Source of the DNA: Ideonella sp. WA131b
GTDB taxonomy: Bacteria > Pseudomonadota > Gammaproteobacteria > Burkholderiales > Burkholderiaceae_C
DNA: 64,000 nt
Direction of reading: 5' to 3'
NCBI GenBank assembly: GCA_023657425.1
Contig: JAGTJW010000002.1
Span: 486,431 to 550,430, forward strand
The notes below the pieces were generated by a model, which saw only the letters and a program-made list of their open reading frames with translations, had not been told where the DNA came from and ran no database searches. Below are positions 19,730 to 27,577 of the stretch, piece after piece; the first letter of the stretch is position 1; every line of letters begins with the position of its first letter. A program made the position numbers and the translations under genes.

Positions 19730-20816
19730 ATGAACCCCGAGCGACCCGAGACCGCCGCCCCGTCGAGCGCCCCTGGCGACGCGGAGCGCCCGGCTGCGCC
19801 TGTGGCCCCGCGCCTGGCGCTGCAACTGGAAGACAGCCCGCTGCGGCGCGAGTTGGTCGGCAGCGGCGCCGCGTACTTCCGCATCTGGGTCGTGAACCTG
19901 CTGCTGACCTTGCTGACTTTGGGCGTGTACTCCGCCTGGGCGAAAGTGCGCAAGGCCCGCTGGTTCGCCCAGCACACCGAGCACGATGGCGACCGCTTCG
20001 ACTTCCATGGCGAGCCCCGGCGCATCCTCGTGGGCCGCGTCGTGGCCCTGCTGCTGCTGGCGGTGTGGAGCTGGTCGTTTGCGATCGCCCCCTGGGTCGG
20101 GCTGGCGGTGCTGGGCCTGTTCTGCGTGCTGGGCCCGCTCCTGTTCGCCAGCGCGCAGCGCTTCCGTTTGGCCAACACCAGCTGGCGCGGCATGCGCTTC
20201 GGGTTCGCGGTGCCCCGAGCGCGGCTGTATGCAGTCTGCGTGCCACTGCTGCTGCTGTGGACGGCCGGGAGCGTGGCCCAGGCCCAGGGCATCGAGGGTG
20301 GTTGGCTGGTGGCGATCGGCCTGCTGCCGTTGCTGGGCCTGCCCTGGGCACACGCGCGCCTGAAGCACCTGCAGCACAGCCACGCGAGCTTTGGCGACCG
20401 TCGCTTCGAGTACCAGCGCAGCGCGCCCGAGTTCTACGGCGTGTATGCGACAGCCGTCGCACTGTTCATCGTGGCGCTGGTGATCGGCGTTCTTCTGGGC
20501 GCGGCCTGGGCTGCGGTGCAAGCCTCGGGGCCGGCGCAGGGCGGCGTGTCGCCTGCCCCCGACAGCAGCCTGCGGCCGCAGCTGGCAGGGCTGCTGGCCG
20601 GCGCCTGGTGCTGCTGATCTGGCTGATGGTCTGGCCCTGGTTCGCCGCCCGGCTTCAGCAAGTGGTGTGGGGCCACACCCGCTACGGCGACATCGGCTTC
20701 CGCGGCGAAATGGAAGGCCGCGTCTTTTGGCTGCTGCTGCTGCGCCACATGGCGGGCGTGCTGCTGAGCTGCGGGCTGTGGTGGCCTTCTGCCGCGGTGG
20801 CCGTGGCCCGCTACCG
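19730..20816 (+). pseudogene. DUF898 (YjgN-like) membrane protein, frame-broken and 3'-truncated
   Basis: Starts MNPERPETAAPSS and shows the two-repeat DUF898 pattern: LGVYSAWAKVRKARWFAQHT in repeat one and ARLKHLQHSHASFGDRRFEY in repeat two, among several hydrophobic helices. The frame breaks near 20600-20605 (a stop follows at 20615). The protein continues in the next frame as LVLLIWLMVWPWFAARLQQ, then YGDIGFRGEMEGR, a third repeat, and WWPSAAVAVARYR at 20815. The usual C-terminal tail after ARYR is missing and sequence belonging to the M48 gene starts almost at once in a third frame. The combination suggests one indel plus a deletion joining the two genes, or assembly error. Confidence 0.7.
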
Positions 20817-21776
20817 AAGCTGGACCTGCGCCTGGAGCGCGGCCCTGCAGCGGCTGAGCTGCACATCGGGGGCTGGCCCTCGGGGCCCCAGCGGGTGTCC
20901 GTGGCAGCGCTGGCCCTGGGGGCCGCGCAGACCGGCGTACCTTGTCCCGTCGGGCTGCCCGAAGGCGGCACGCTGTGGGTCGACGACACCGCCTTCGCGC
21001 AGGCGCTGCGCGCGGCGCAGGGGCGTACAAGCTGGGTCGAGCGCGCCATTGGCGACGCGCGTGCAGTGGCGGCGGCGGTGCTGCTGCTGGTGCTGCTGGT
21101 GGGCTGGTTCGTGCAGACCGGGGCCGGCCAACTGGCGACGGCGGTGCTGCCGCTGGTGCCGTCCCGGGTGGACCAGGCGATCGGCAACCAGGCCTGGGAG
21201 ATGATCGACAAGCAATGGTTCGTGCCGACCCAGCACGGGGCGCGCTGCGAGGCCCTGGGCCGGCGCTTCGAGCACTCCGCGCACAGCTTCGCCCCCACGG
21301 TGACGCTGCGCCCCCTGGCCTGCCGCCGCAGCCAGGACGGTGCCAGCGGCTTCAATGCCTTTGCCCTGCCCAACGGGCAGATCGTGCTGATGGACGGCCT
21401 GATCGAAGCCTTCAACGACGACCAGCTGATGGTGATCCTGGGCCACGAACTGGCCCATGTGCGCCACCGCCACGGCATGCAGGCGCTGATGCGCCAACTG
21501 GGCGTGCTGGCCGTAGCCGGCGCGGTGCTGGGCGACTTCTCCACCGTCGCCGCAACCACGCTGGCCACCCTGCGCGGGCTTGCCTACAGCCGCGACGCCG
21601 AACGCGAGGCCGACACCGAGGCACTGCGCTTCATGGCCAGCGCCGGCTTGCCGCCTGCGCTGTGGATCGAGGTCTGGGACCGCATGGCCCTGGAGGTGGC
21701 GCGCAGCGGCAGCGAGCCGCCGACCTGGCTGTCGACACATCCGCAGATCAGCGAGCGTCGCCGGCTGGCGGAGTGA
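20817..21776 (+). CDS. M48-family (Ste24/HtpX-like) metallopeptidase, start missing
   Basis: Zinc protease with the motif HELAHVRHRHG (HExxH) and a downstream AEREADTEALRF, where a Glu supplies the third ligand. An N-terminal small domain (LDLRLERGPAAAELHIGG, ALALGAAQTGVPCPV, GGTLWVDD) and one transmembrane helix (VAAAVLLLVLLVGWFVQTG) precede it, as in the M48 proteins that neighbour DUF898 genes. No ATG, GTG or TTG lies at the expected place. The frame runs back into the DUF898 sequence, so the true N-terminus seems lost or the two genes are fused out of frame. The family acts in membrane or periplasmic protein quality control. Confidence 0.8.
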   Translation, partial: KLDLRLERGPAAAELHIGGWPSGPQRVSVAALALGAAQTGVPCPVGLPEGGTLWVDDTAFAQALRAAQGRTSWVERAIGDARAVAAAVLLLVLLVGWFVQTGAGQLATAVLPLVPSRVDQAIGNQAWEMIDKQWFVPTQHGARCEALGRRFEHSAHSFAPTVTLRPLACRRSQDGASGFNAFALPNGQIVLMDGLIEAFNDDQLMVILGHELAHVRHRHGMQALMRQLGVLAVAGAVLGDFSTVAATTLATLRGLAYSRDAEREADTEALRFMASAGLPPALWIEVWDRMALEVARSGSEPPTWLSTHPQISERRRLAE

Positions 21777-21832
21777 GGGCTTGGCAAAGCGCGACTCCGT
21801 CGCAGGCCAGCTCATGCTTCAGCCTCGAAACG

Positions 21833-21868
21833 ACAAGGCCCTGACTTCGCTGGAATTCAAGGCCTTGT
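21833..21868. terminator. Inverted repeat before the first direct repeat
   Basis: ACAAGGCC (21833-21840) and GGCCTTGT (21861-21868), an 8-bp perfect stem with a 20-base spacer. A comparable AAGGCCC hairpin precedes the second direct repeat at 30399-30423, which suggests a related origin. Confidence 0.35.
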
Positions 21869-21889
21869 GCGTGCGCCAACGGGTTTCGG

Positions 21890-21949
21890 TGGGGTGGCTG
21901 ATGGGATACAAAACGGCGACCTAAGCTGTTGGTCTCATTGGGAAAAACT
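21890..21949 (+). repeat. Direct repeat copy 1 (putative att site)
   Basis: 60 bp starting TGGGGTGGCTGATGGGA, repeated in the same orientation at 30431-30489 with four substitutions and one missing A. It lies at the sharp boundary between core genes (M48) and accessory genes. The second copy is next to a truncated integrase gene. I read the pair as attachment-site remnants; no tRNA gene overlaps either copy. Confidence 0.6.
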
Positions 21950-22075
21950 GCGGAAGCGAGCGTTTCGTTCCCCCACCTGTTCCCCCACCCTGACCCGGAT
22001 GTCCTGAGACCCTCCACCTCCAGATTGTGGCGGTGGAGCCGACTGTCATCAACTCCACGCAGAAGCCCCATCACT

Positions 22076-23395
22076 CTAGGCTGCCACCTGATACGGCAAG
22101 TCCCTCGACCAGTGGTGATGGATGTACCCGTTGTTGAGTAGCAGGTTGGTCACTACCTGCTCGCTGACCTCGAACTTGTCGGCTGCTTCATCGATTGCAT
22201 AAGACGAGAAGTCACCGCCCAAGAACGACGTGAGCGAATCAAGCGGGCACAAGAACTCAGCGGCGAAGGCGCGTTGATACTTCTGGCGTGAGGTAGCCAG
22301 ATCAGTCGAAGCCAGCCAACCCTTCCTATCCCCCGGAAAGCGCAGGTACTCGCCCAGGAAACGCGCGAACTCGAATCGCTGTCCTACAGGATTGCGCCGG
22401 CGAGGGACGAACTTCATCCGTTGCCCATCCAAGGGGATTGCAACCGCAACAGGGACCCGGCCGTCAGGCACGCTCAGATGTCCCCGATCTGCCACGGGCA
22501 GGCCCAAGAGGTCAAACAAAGTCCTGCTGGACAGAGGCTCTCCGATGTTGCCCAGCGCCCGGCGCAGGGCACGCGCATCGTGGACGGCCCGTTCCCAAGG
22601 CGCACCGTGATCGAGATGATCAATGGCGTCGGGCGAAACAGTGGGAGTTCCGACAACCCCATCTCCCATTTCGAGCTGCGAAAGGGAGGTCAGATCAGGA
22701 CTGCCTCCTGACGATGCAATGGCTGGAGCCAACTCCGTGAGAGCCTCGTCTCCAATCTTCTGCTCCCAAAGCAACGCAGCGTTCAGCGCATCCTCCGGAC
22801 ACTCCTCGGGATCGAAGCCCAGTTCGGCTTCTAGCTTCCTTCGGCGAACGGCCTCCGGATCCGCCAGATCCTCCTGGAGCACTGCCCAAAGCTGAGCCAG
22901 GTCAGATCCCGCGAGGTCCTTGGCATCAAGTCGAGCAAGCACGCTATGCAAAAAACGCTGAACACCCTGCTGGAAGTCGCCCAAAGCAAGCACCCTCGGC
23001 ACCTCCAGTGACTGCAGGTACTGCACCGATTGATCAGGTGTCAAGGACGCAGCCGCCCAGAGGTGTATTGACTCGCCGTCAGGAACGCAGATGACCCGCG
23101 GCCAGACGAATCCGTGGTTCGCTGCGCCAAGTTCATGGACCATCCGCCAGTCGTGGCCAGGCTGTTGAGCCGGCAACGGCTCGTAGTTCAGGCGCCACCA
23201 CGATGCCGCAAACCACATGGCCAGCGGGTAGGCCGACACAAACACGTTGTCTCGTACCGTCTCGGCCCAGATGTCTTGGTTCCGAGTCAAGCAAACACCA
23301 TCGACGTACATGTCGACGAGCGCAGCCGTCGCTCGTACTTCTGCCTCACCAGAAGCCGAGGCCATCCACTTCGCGTTGATGCGGAACTCAGCCAT
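22076..23395 (-). CDS. ImmA/IrrE-like protein without HExxH, TA-like operon partner
   Basis: 439 residues from ATG 23395 (MAEFRINAKWMASASGEAE). The C-terminal third resembles the ImmA/IrrE (DUF955) fold: QRFEFARFLGEYLRF where HExxH normally sits, then YQRAFAAEFLCPLDSL (the FAAELLMP helix of the family) and DEAADKFEVSEQVVTNLLLNNGYI. The zinc His-Glu pair is absent, so it is probably not an active protease. The N-terminal 300 residues are unrecognised. It overlaps the upstream 146-residue gene by 8 bp. ImmA-like proteins often pair with a toxin or repressor. Confidence 0.65.
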   Translation of the reverse strand: MAEFRINAKWMASASGEAEVRATAALVDMYVDGVCLTRNQDIWAETVRDNVFVSAYPLAMWFAASWWRLNYEPLPAQQPGHDWRMVHELGAANHGFVWPRVICVPDGESIHLWAAASLTPDQSVQYLQSLEVPRVLALGDFQQGVQRFLHSVLARLDAKDLAGSDLAQLWAVLQEDLADPEAVRRRKLEAELGFDPEECPEDALNAALLWEQKIGDEALTELAPAIASSGGSPDLTSLSQLEMGDGVVGTPTVSPDAIDHLDHGAPWERAVHDARALRRALGNIGEPLSSRTLFDLLGLPVADRGHLSVPDGRVPVAVAIPLDGQRMKFVPRRRNPVGQRFEFARFLGEYLRFPGDRKGWLASTDLATSRQKYQRAFAAEFLCPLDSLTSFLGGDFSSYAIDEAADKFEVSEQVVTNLLLNNGYIHHHWSRDLPYQVAA

Positions 23396-23828
23396 CGACA
23401 CGTGCCCACCGACGAAGTACTTCCTGGGACAGAGGATCCGTCTCGGGCATGGGATAGCCGTGATACGACCCAAGTTCAGGGTTCTCTAGCTGGGCCTCTA
23501 TCGCGATGCCATCTTCAGTGACTGACCAGACGTTCTTCGGCCACTCGCCCTCCATCCTGTCGCTGACCGTGCCACGCTCAAGTCCCCCCTTGAGGATTGC
23601 CTCGGCGTCAGCATGTCTGAACACCTTTGCAGCATCACACAGCGACTTGCCTTGTCGAGAATCAGACGGCGGGGTCAGACCGAAGTCACCTGGGTTCTTC
23701 TTGTGCTCCGGGTTGCCGCCATAACGTGCACGCTCAGCAAGAGCCTTCAGTTCATCCGAACGAGCTTGCGCCTGCGCAGGCGTAATCAACCTTCGCTTTG
23801 GATTGAACTGGGCGTATCGACGCTTCAT
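23388..23828 (-). CDS. Unrecognised 146-residue protein paired with the ImmA-like gene
   Basis: From ATG 23828 (MKRRYAQFNPKRRLITPAQ). A basic N-terminus and charged helix lead to the conserved-looking GGNPEHKKNPGDFGLTPP and SLCDAAK, then a C-terminal part WPKNVWSVTEDG, AQLENPELGSYHGYPMP, ending VLRRWARVDG. The NPEHK...CD and YHGYP signatures look like a recurring small-domain family of mobile elements, which I cannot name. Eight-bp overlap with the ImmA-like gene shows they form one unit. It could be a toxin with the ImmA-like protein as partner; that is inference. Confidence 0.6.
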   Translation of the reverse strand: MKRRYAQFNPKRRLITPAQAQARSDELKALAERARYGGNPEHKKNPGDFGLTPPSDSRQGKSLCDAAKVFRHADAEAILKGGLERGTVSDRMEGEWPKNVWSVTEDGIAIEAQLENPELGSYHGYPMPETDPLSQEVLRRWARVDG

Positions 23829-24023
23829 GGCGAGCAATTGAACTATTCGCAGTTTACCGGGGCACCACGTCAAGACTGGGGTCGCACGCAGATGGCCGCT
23901 TCGTCAGACCACCGAAGTCACGAACCTGGAAGTCAAGCCTGCTGGCTTTGATGCAGCCGCATAGCCGCCTTGGGGCAAGGCTGATGTACCCTGATCGGAC
24001 CGCAGTCGGGTGCCGCGGGACAC

Positions 24024-24551
24024 TCATACCCACAGGCTCTGCCGCTGCACGGCCAGTGACCTGGCCAACTTCGCGACGTTCCGCCATACGGCCTTGGGTG
24101 AGACACCCTCGCTAAGGGCGGCTTCCTCTACGGCCAACACCACCAGGGGCACCGGCGCCTCGTCCAGCAGATGCGTCAGATGGGCCGCGTAGCCCTTCGG
24201 TACGCTGCCGCTGACCAGCGCATGGCCGAGCGTGTCGGGCGGCACCTCCTGGACGTAGCTCACGCTGGCGTTCTTCGCCGCCATCCACAGGCCCCGCTTC
24301 CGGGAGCGCGCCGCCGCGCTGGGCGGGTCGAGATCCAGCCCCAGCACGGCCAGTACCTGGGCCACCCGGTTGAATCCCAGATCGCTCAGAGCGCCCGCCT
24401 CCAGGCCGACCAGCGTCTGCCGCGAAAGCCCGCTCAGCTGTGCGAGCCGGGACTGCGTCAGTCCCAGCGCCTCGCGCCGCTCGCGGATGATGGTGCCCAG
24501 GTTGGAGAGGTCCACGGCTTGACCCGAAGAATTGTCGAATATTTTTGACAT
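24024..24551 (-). CDS. Orphan XRE-family antitoxin (copy 1)
   Basis: 175 residues. An XRE helix-turn-helix occupies about residues 15-75 (IIRERREALGLTQSRLAQLS, then SRQTLVGLEAG), followed by a C-terminal domain of about 95 residues (SYVQEVPPDTLGHAL, LLDEAPVPLVVLAVEEAA). It is nearly identical to the antitoxin at 32830-33357, where a nucleotidyltransferase toxin gene follows 7 bp downstream. Here the toxin is missing and the codons after the stop bear no resemblance to it. It is therefore an orphan that could cross-neutralise or cross-repress the complete module. The start is fixed by the one-base spacing after the upstream TAG, as in copy 2. Confidence 0.85.
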   Translation of the reverse strand: MSKIFDNSSGQAVDLSNLGTIIRERREALGLTQSRLAQLSGLSRQTLVGLEAGALSDLGFNRVAQVLAVLGLDLDPPSAAARSRKRGLWMAAKNASVSYVQEVPPDTLGHALVSGSVPKGYAAHLTHLLDEAPVPLVVLAVEEAALSEGVSPKAVWRNVAKLARSLAVQRQSLWV

Positions 24552-24552
24552 T

Positions 24553-24648
24553 CTATCGCCCCAGGACCGAACCCGCCAGGTGCTCGCCTGCGGCGCCGCA
24601 GGCCGCGCGGTGGCCACAGCCGTGACAGATGTGCTCGCTGTCGGGGCC
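24553..24648 (-). pseudogene. 3' remnant of a second Cas4-like nuclease gene
   Basis: Translating the minus strand just upstream of the orphan antitoxin gives EHICHGCGHRAAC, a short tail and TAG, matching the C-terminal EHVCHGCGQRATC of the intact nuclease at 33359-33928. The stop is followed by A and the antitoxin ATG in both copies (TAGAATG). Homology ends near 24648, so only about 30 codons survive. Confidence 0.7.
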
Positions 24649-24848
24649 TCCGCTGCGTTCCGCCAACATGCCTCCTCACTGCTTGGCCGACGCTTTGACG
24701 GCAATCGCTCAGGCCGAATCCCGAGCGATTGCCTCCCATCAGCATCGCGTCCGCGCTCACCAACAATCGCGCCCAAGCCTTTTGCATGCTGGCTGATATG
24801 CGCCTGCTCGTCCCGGCCCATCGACGCGGCGTGCCACAGGACGCAAGC

Positions 24849-25382
24849 TCAGTCTCCTGCCCTGAAGCCGCTGCGCACCAGATCCGCGATGCGAACCGCC
24901 ATGCTGCGCGCAGGATCGAACGGCAAGTCTTCGAATCCGAAGGCCGCATAGAGCGCCCGCACATCGTCATCCAGCGGATGCGTCAGCACGCAGAAGCAGC
25001 CGACCTGGTCGGACAGGCGCACCGCCGTGGTGAGCGCATAGAACATCAGCGATCGTGCGATGCCTTGCCCCTGCCACCGCAGGTCGACCGCCAGCTGGCC
25101 CAGCAGGATGGCGGGAAGCGGATCGGGTCGATTGCGTTGCTGCGCCTTCGGCAACCAGGCTCGCTCGACCTGCGCCGTCGACAGGCTAACGTAGCCAATG
25201 AGGCCGCCAGTTTCCACTTCGCAGATCACGCTGGTCCGCGAAACTCCCAATTCCTGGTTGCGCACCGCGTGGCGACGGAACCAGTGGTTCAACGCGTCGC
25301 GCCCGCAATCGAACGCCGCTGTGTCGTCATCGGCCACCAGGGGTCGCGGCGGTGTGAAGGCGGCAGCTGTGTCTGAACTCAC
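24849..25382 (-). CDS. GNAT-family acetyltransferase toxin (TacT/AtaT-like)
   Basis: 177 residues with the GNAT fold: CGRDALNHWFRRHAVRN near the N-terminus (the family's D/E-x-L-N-x-(W/Y)-(F/L) start), beta-4 LLGQLAVDLRWQGQGIARSL with the acetyl-CoA loop QGQGIA, and ALYAAFGFEDLP near the end. Toxins of this group acetylate aminoacyl-tRNA and stop translation. The start overlaps the stop of the upstream DUF1778 gene by 4 bp (ATGA), which defines a type II toxin-antitoxin pair. Confidence 0.88.
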   Translation of the reverse strand: MSSDTAAAFTPPRPLVADDDTAAFDCGRDALNHWFRRHAVRNQELGVSRTSVICEVETGGLIGYVSLSTAQVERAWLPKAQQRNRPDPLPAILLGQLAVDLRWQGQGIARSLMFYALTTAVRLSDQVGCFCVLTHPLDDDVRALYAAFGFEDLPFDPARSMAVRIADLVRSGFRAGD

Positions 25383-25651
25383 TTCTGCCAGACGGGGCGA
25401 GACTTGGACAGTTTTCGAAGCGCCGGTGCTTCCCTCGCCGGCGCACTGGCCCAGGCCTCAAACCTGGCCCAGTCCTTCGCCGCAATCGTCACGATGCGGC
25501 GATTGAGCAGATCGGTCTCAGCGGCTTCGAGGGCGCGCCGCCTCACGAAGTCACTGAGACTGGTACTGGCCTGTTCGGCTGCGGCCTCCAGCAAGGCACG
25601 TTCGCTGGCATTGACGCGAACACTCAGAACGGCGGCGGAGGCGGTTGGCAT
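25379..25651 (-). CDS. DUF1778 ribbon-helix-helix antitoxin (TacA-like)
   Basis: 90 residues from ATG 25651. An N-terminal ribbon-helix-helix (AAVLSVRVNASERALLEAAAE, then TSLSDFVRRRALEAAE) for DNA binding is followed by a tail ending WARFEAWASAPAREAPALRKL, the part that wraps and blocks the acetyltransferase in TacA-type antitoxins. It precedes the toxin gene with an ATGA overlap. A palindrome just upstream (25671-25689) is a good autoregulatory operator. Confidence 0.88.
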   Translation of the reverse strand: MPTASAAVLSVRVNASERALLEAAAEQASTSLSDFVRRRALEAAETDLLNRRIVTIAAKDWARFEAWASAPAREAPALRKLSKSRPVWQK

Positions 25652-25670
25652 AAGGACATCTCTCAACGGA

Positions 25671-25689
25671 TGTATGACAATAGCATACA
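25671..25689. promoter_or_regulatory. Operator palindrome of the GNAT/DUF1778 pair
   Basis: TGTATG (25671-25676), 7-base spacer, CATACA (25684-25689), 20 bp upstream of the antitoxin ATG. It is AT-rich for this genome and overlaps a plausible -10 (TATTGT on the minus strand), as expected for RHH autorepression. Confidence 0.6.
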
Positions 25690-25801
25690 AGGCCGCGCGG
25701 CGCCACGCTCCTGGCATGCCCATCGCCTACGACGAGCGCCGTGCCCTGACTTCGTTCGGCAACAGCTCGCCCAGCCTCACACACCGCACCGGATTCCGAC
25801 C

Positions 25802-27089
25802 ATGAACATTCATTCCCTGCGCCCGCGCGATCACGAAGACGCGGCCCTCCTCGCGATCTCGTGGTTGGCCGAGCGGCATCGCAAGTGCTGGCGCAGCGCT
25901 TTCGAGGCCTTGCTGGACCTTTGGCGGCCCGAAGGTCCGCGTGATGGCTGGCAGCTGGACGAAGACGGCATGACCATGGTGTCAATCAACGCCGGCGAGT
26001 GGTTGATCGCCCGAGGAGAGATCCACGCCCGAGGTGGCCTGCGAGAGATCAACGCCTACCTGCGGGGACGAGAGGGCCCGTTTCTCACGCCCGGCCAGCG
26101 CGACTGGATCGCTCAACTGCGCGCACGGCCCCTGCGCCTGTACCGGGTCACAGACGTGCAGCCCGGCGCCGGCATGACCCTGATCGACGAGTTCGACCCG
26201 CAGGCCCAGCCTCAGCAGGTGGGCGAGATCAGCGGCAGCCGCAGTGCGAGGCCGGGCAAGCTGCTGGGCGCGCGCATCATGGAAGTCGCCACCGGCGTGG
26301 GCATCGACGGGCATCATGAACTCTCGGGAGCCATCTATCCCTTTTCCAAACTGGCGGAAGCGGCCGTGCTGGCGCAGGCCCGCCAGGCAATGGCCGGCTC
26401 TGCCGAACGCAAGCTCCAGGTCGACAAACAACGCGATCTGCTCGAGCTGGCCATCGCCCGCGCCTGGCTGGACCAGTGGTTCGCACCCGCGCCGCTGCCG
26501 CAGATACAGGATGCGTCGACCGGCGATCCCGTGCTCCTGGTGACCGACCACTACCGCGTACATGATGCGGCGGCGCTTGCCGCCTCAGTGGCGTCTCAGC
26601 CCGATGTCAGCGGCGATGCGGCGCAGGGATGGCATCGCCAGGTCGAAGGCAGTGACGGCGCGCAGCGCAGCCAGTCGACCTTCAACCCGGGACGCAGCAC
26701 CGACCGCGTCGAACGCTTCCACCGCACGCAGCGCCTGGCGGATACCGGCCGTGCCTGGTTCCAAGGCGTGGCCGGCGCGGGCGGGCGGCAGCGACGCGAG
26801 CCGCACTCCCCGAGCTTTCTCCAAAAGCACACCTGAACTGCCGCCCGAGGCCATCGCGCAGGCCATCGAGCAAGTGCTCCATCGCCGCTACGCCAACTGG
26901 GCCGACGAGACGATTCCGGCTTTGGGCGGTCGCTCTCCGCGTCAGGCCATCGTCACCCCGGCGGGCCTGGAACGCGTGAAGGGCCTGCTGCGCGAGTACG
27001 AGGACGGCGAGCGCCAACAGTCCGCCGCCCAAGGGCGGCCCGCCGTGTCCTACCAGTTCTTGTGGGACACCTTGGGGATATCGAGGTGA
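25802..27089 (+). pseudogene. SEC-C/MbcA-ParS-like domain protein, frame-broken
   Basis: Starts MNIHSLRPRDHEDAALLAIS. The first frame continues to about 26830 with KLLGARIMEV, SGAIYPFSKL and LLVTDHYRV, and ends at a stop at 26834. The next frame carries the C-terminal domain: RRYANWADETIPALGGRSPRQAIVTPAGLERV and SYQFLWDTLGISR, typical of the toxin-binding/SEC-C-associated C-terminal region. An indel around 26760-26835 best explains the split. The intact product would be about 425 residues. The stop overlaps the GTG of the UPF0158 gene by 4 bp, so the two were co-translated. Real inactivation or sequence error are both possible. Confidence 0.6.
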
Positions 27090-27577
27090 GCACGGACGGC
27101 ACCCCGCCCGCCCGCGGTGGCGATGCCGCACGGGTGTTGACCATCGACCTCGAGGAGCTGAGCTGGGCCTTGACTTCGCGCGACCCGCTCGGAGAGAGCG
27201 CCCACTGGCTGAACCTCAAGTCCGGGGTGATCCTGTCCCTGATCGGACCCGATGCCTACGACGAAACCGACGGGGATCCCCGCGATGACGGCCGCTGGCT
27301 GTTCATCGAACCCATCGAGTCGTCCGAAGCCTTCCGCGTGATGGAGGACTTCGTCGATCAGTGCGGCGATGACCGGCTCGGCCGGGCGCTCGGGCAAGCG
27401 CTGCAAGAGCGCAAGCCCTTCCGTCGCTTCAAGGACGTGCTGGCCTCGCACCCGACCCAACGCGAGGCTTGGTTCGCCTTCGAACGCCAGGCGATGGAGG
27501 TGATCGCACGGCGGTGGTGCGAAGACCATGGCATCTCGCCCCGGTGGACCGCCCGGCCGAACAGGCCTACGCCTTGA
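27086..27577 (+). CDS. UPF0158-family protein
   Basis: 163 residues starting at GTG 27086 (in GTGA, overlapping the previous stop). It contains LTIDLEELSWAL, WLNLKSGVILSL, RWLFIEPIESSEAFRVMEDFV and the terminal KPFRRFKDVLASHPTQREAWFAFE, the recurrent RRFKD...W.F pattern of UPF0158. Function is unknown. Its last 11 bp overlap the end of the convergent oxygenase gene. Confidence 0.8.
   Translation: MSTDGTPPARGGDAARVLTIDLEELSWALTSRDPLGESAHWLNLKSGVILSLIGPDAYDETDGDPRDDGRWLFIEPIESSEAFRVMEDFVDQCGDDRLGRALGQALQERKPFRRFKDVLASHPTQREAWFAFERQAMEVIARRWCEDHGISPRWTARPNRPTP

Larger units (their letters stand above)
24024..24648 (-). repeat. Duplicated 625-bp block (copy 1 of antitoxin locus)
   Basis: Covers the whole antitoxin gene and about 95 bp of the 3' end of the nuclease gene upstream of it. 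Its partner is 32830-33453 in the same orientation. Outside these limits the two loci differ. Confidence 0.75.

Noticed and set aside
22270..22340. Zinc protease activity of the ImmA-like protein
   Set aside because: The position of HExxH reads EFARFLGEYL; no other HExxH lies in the protein.
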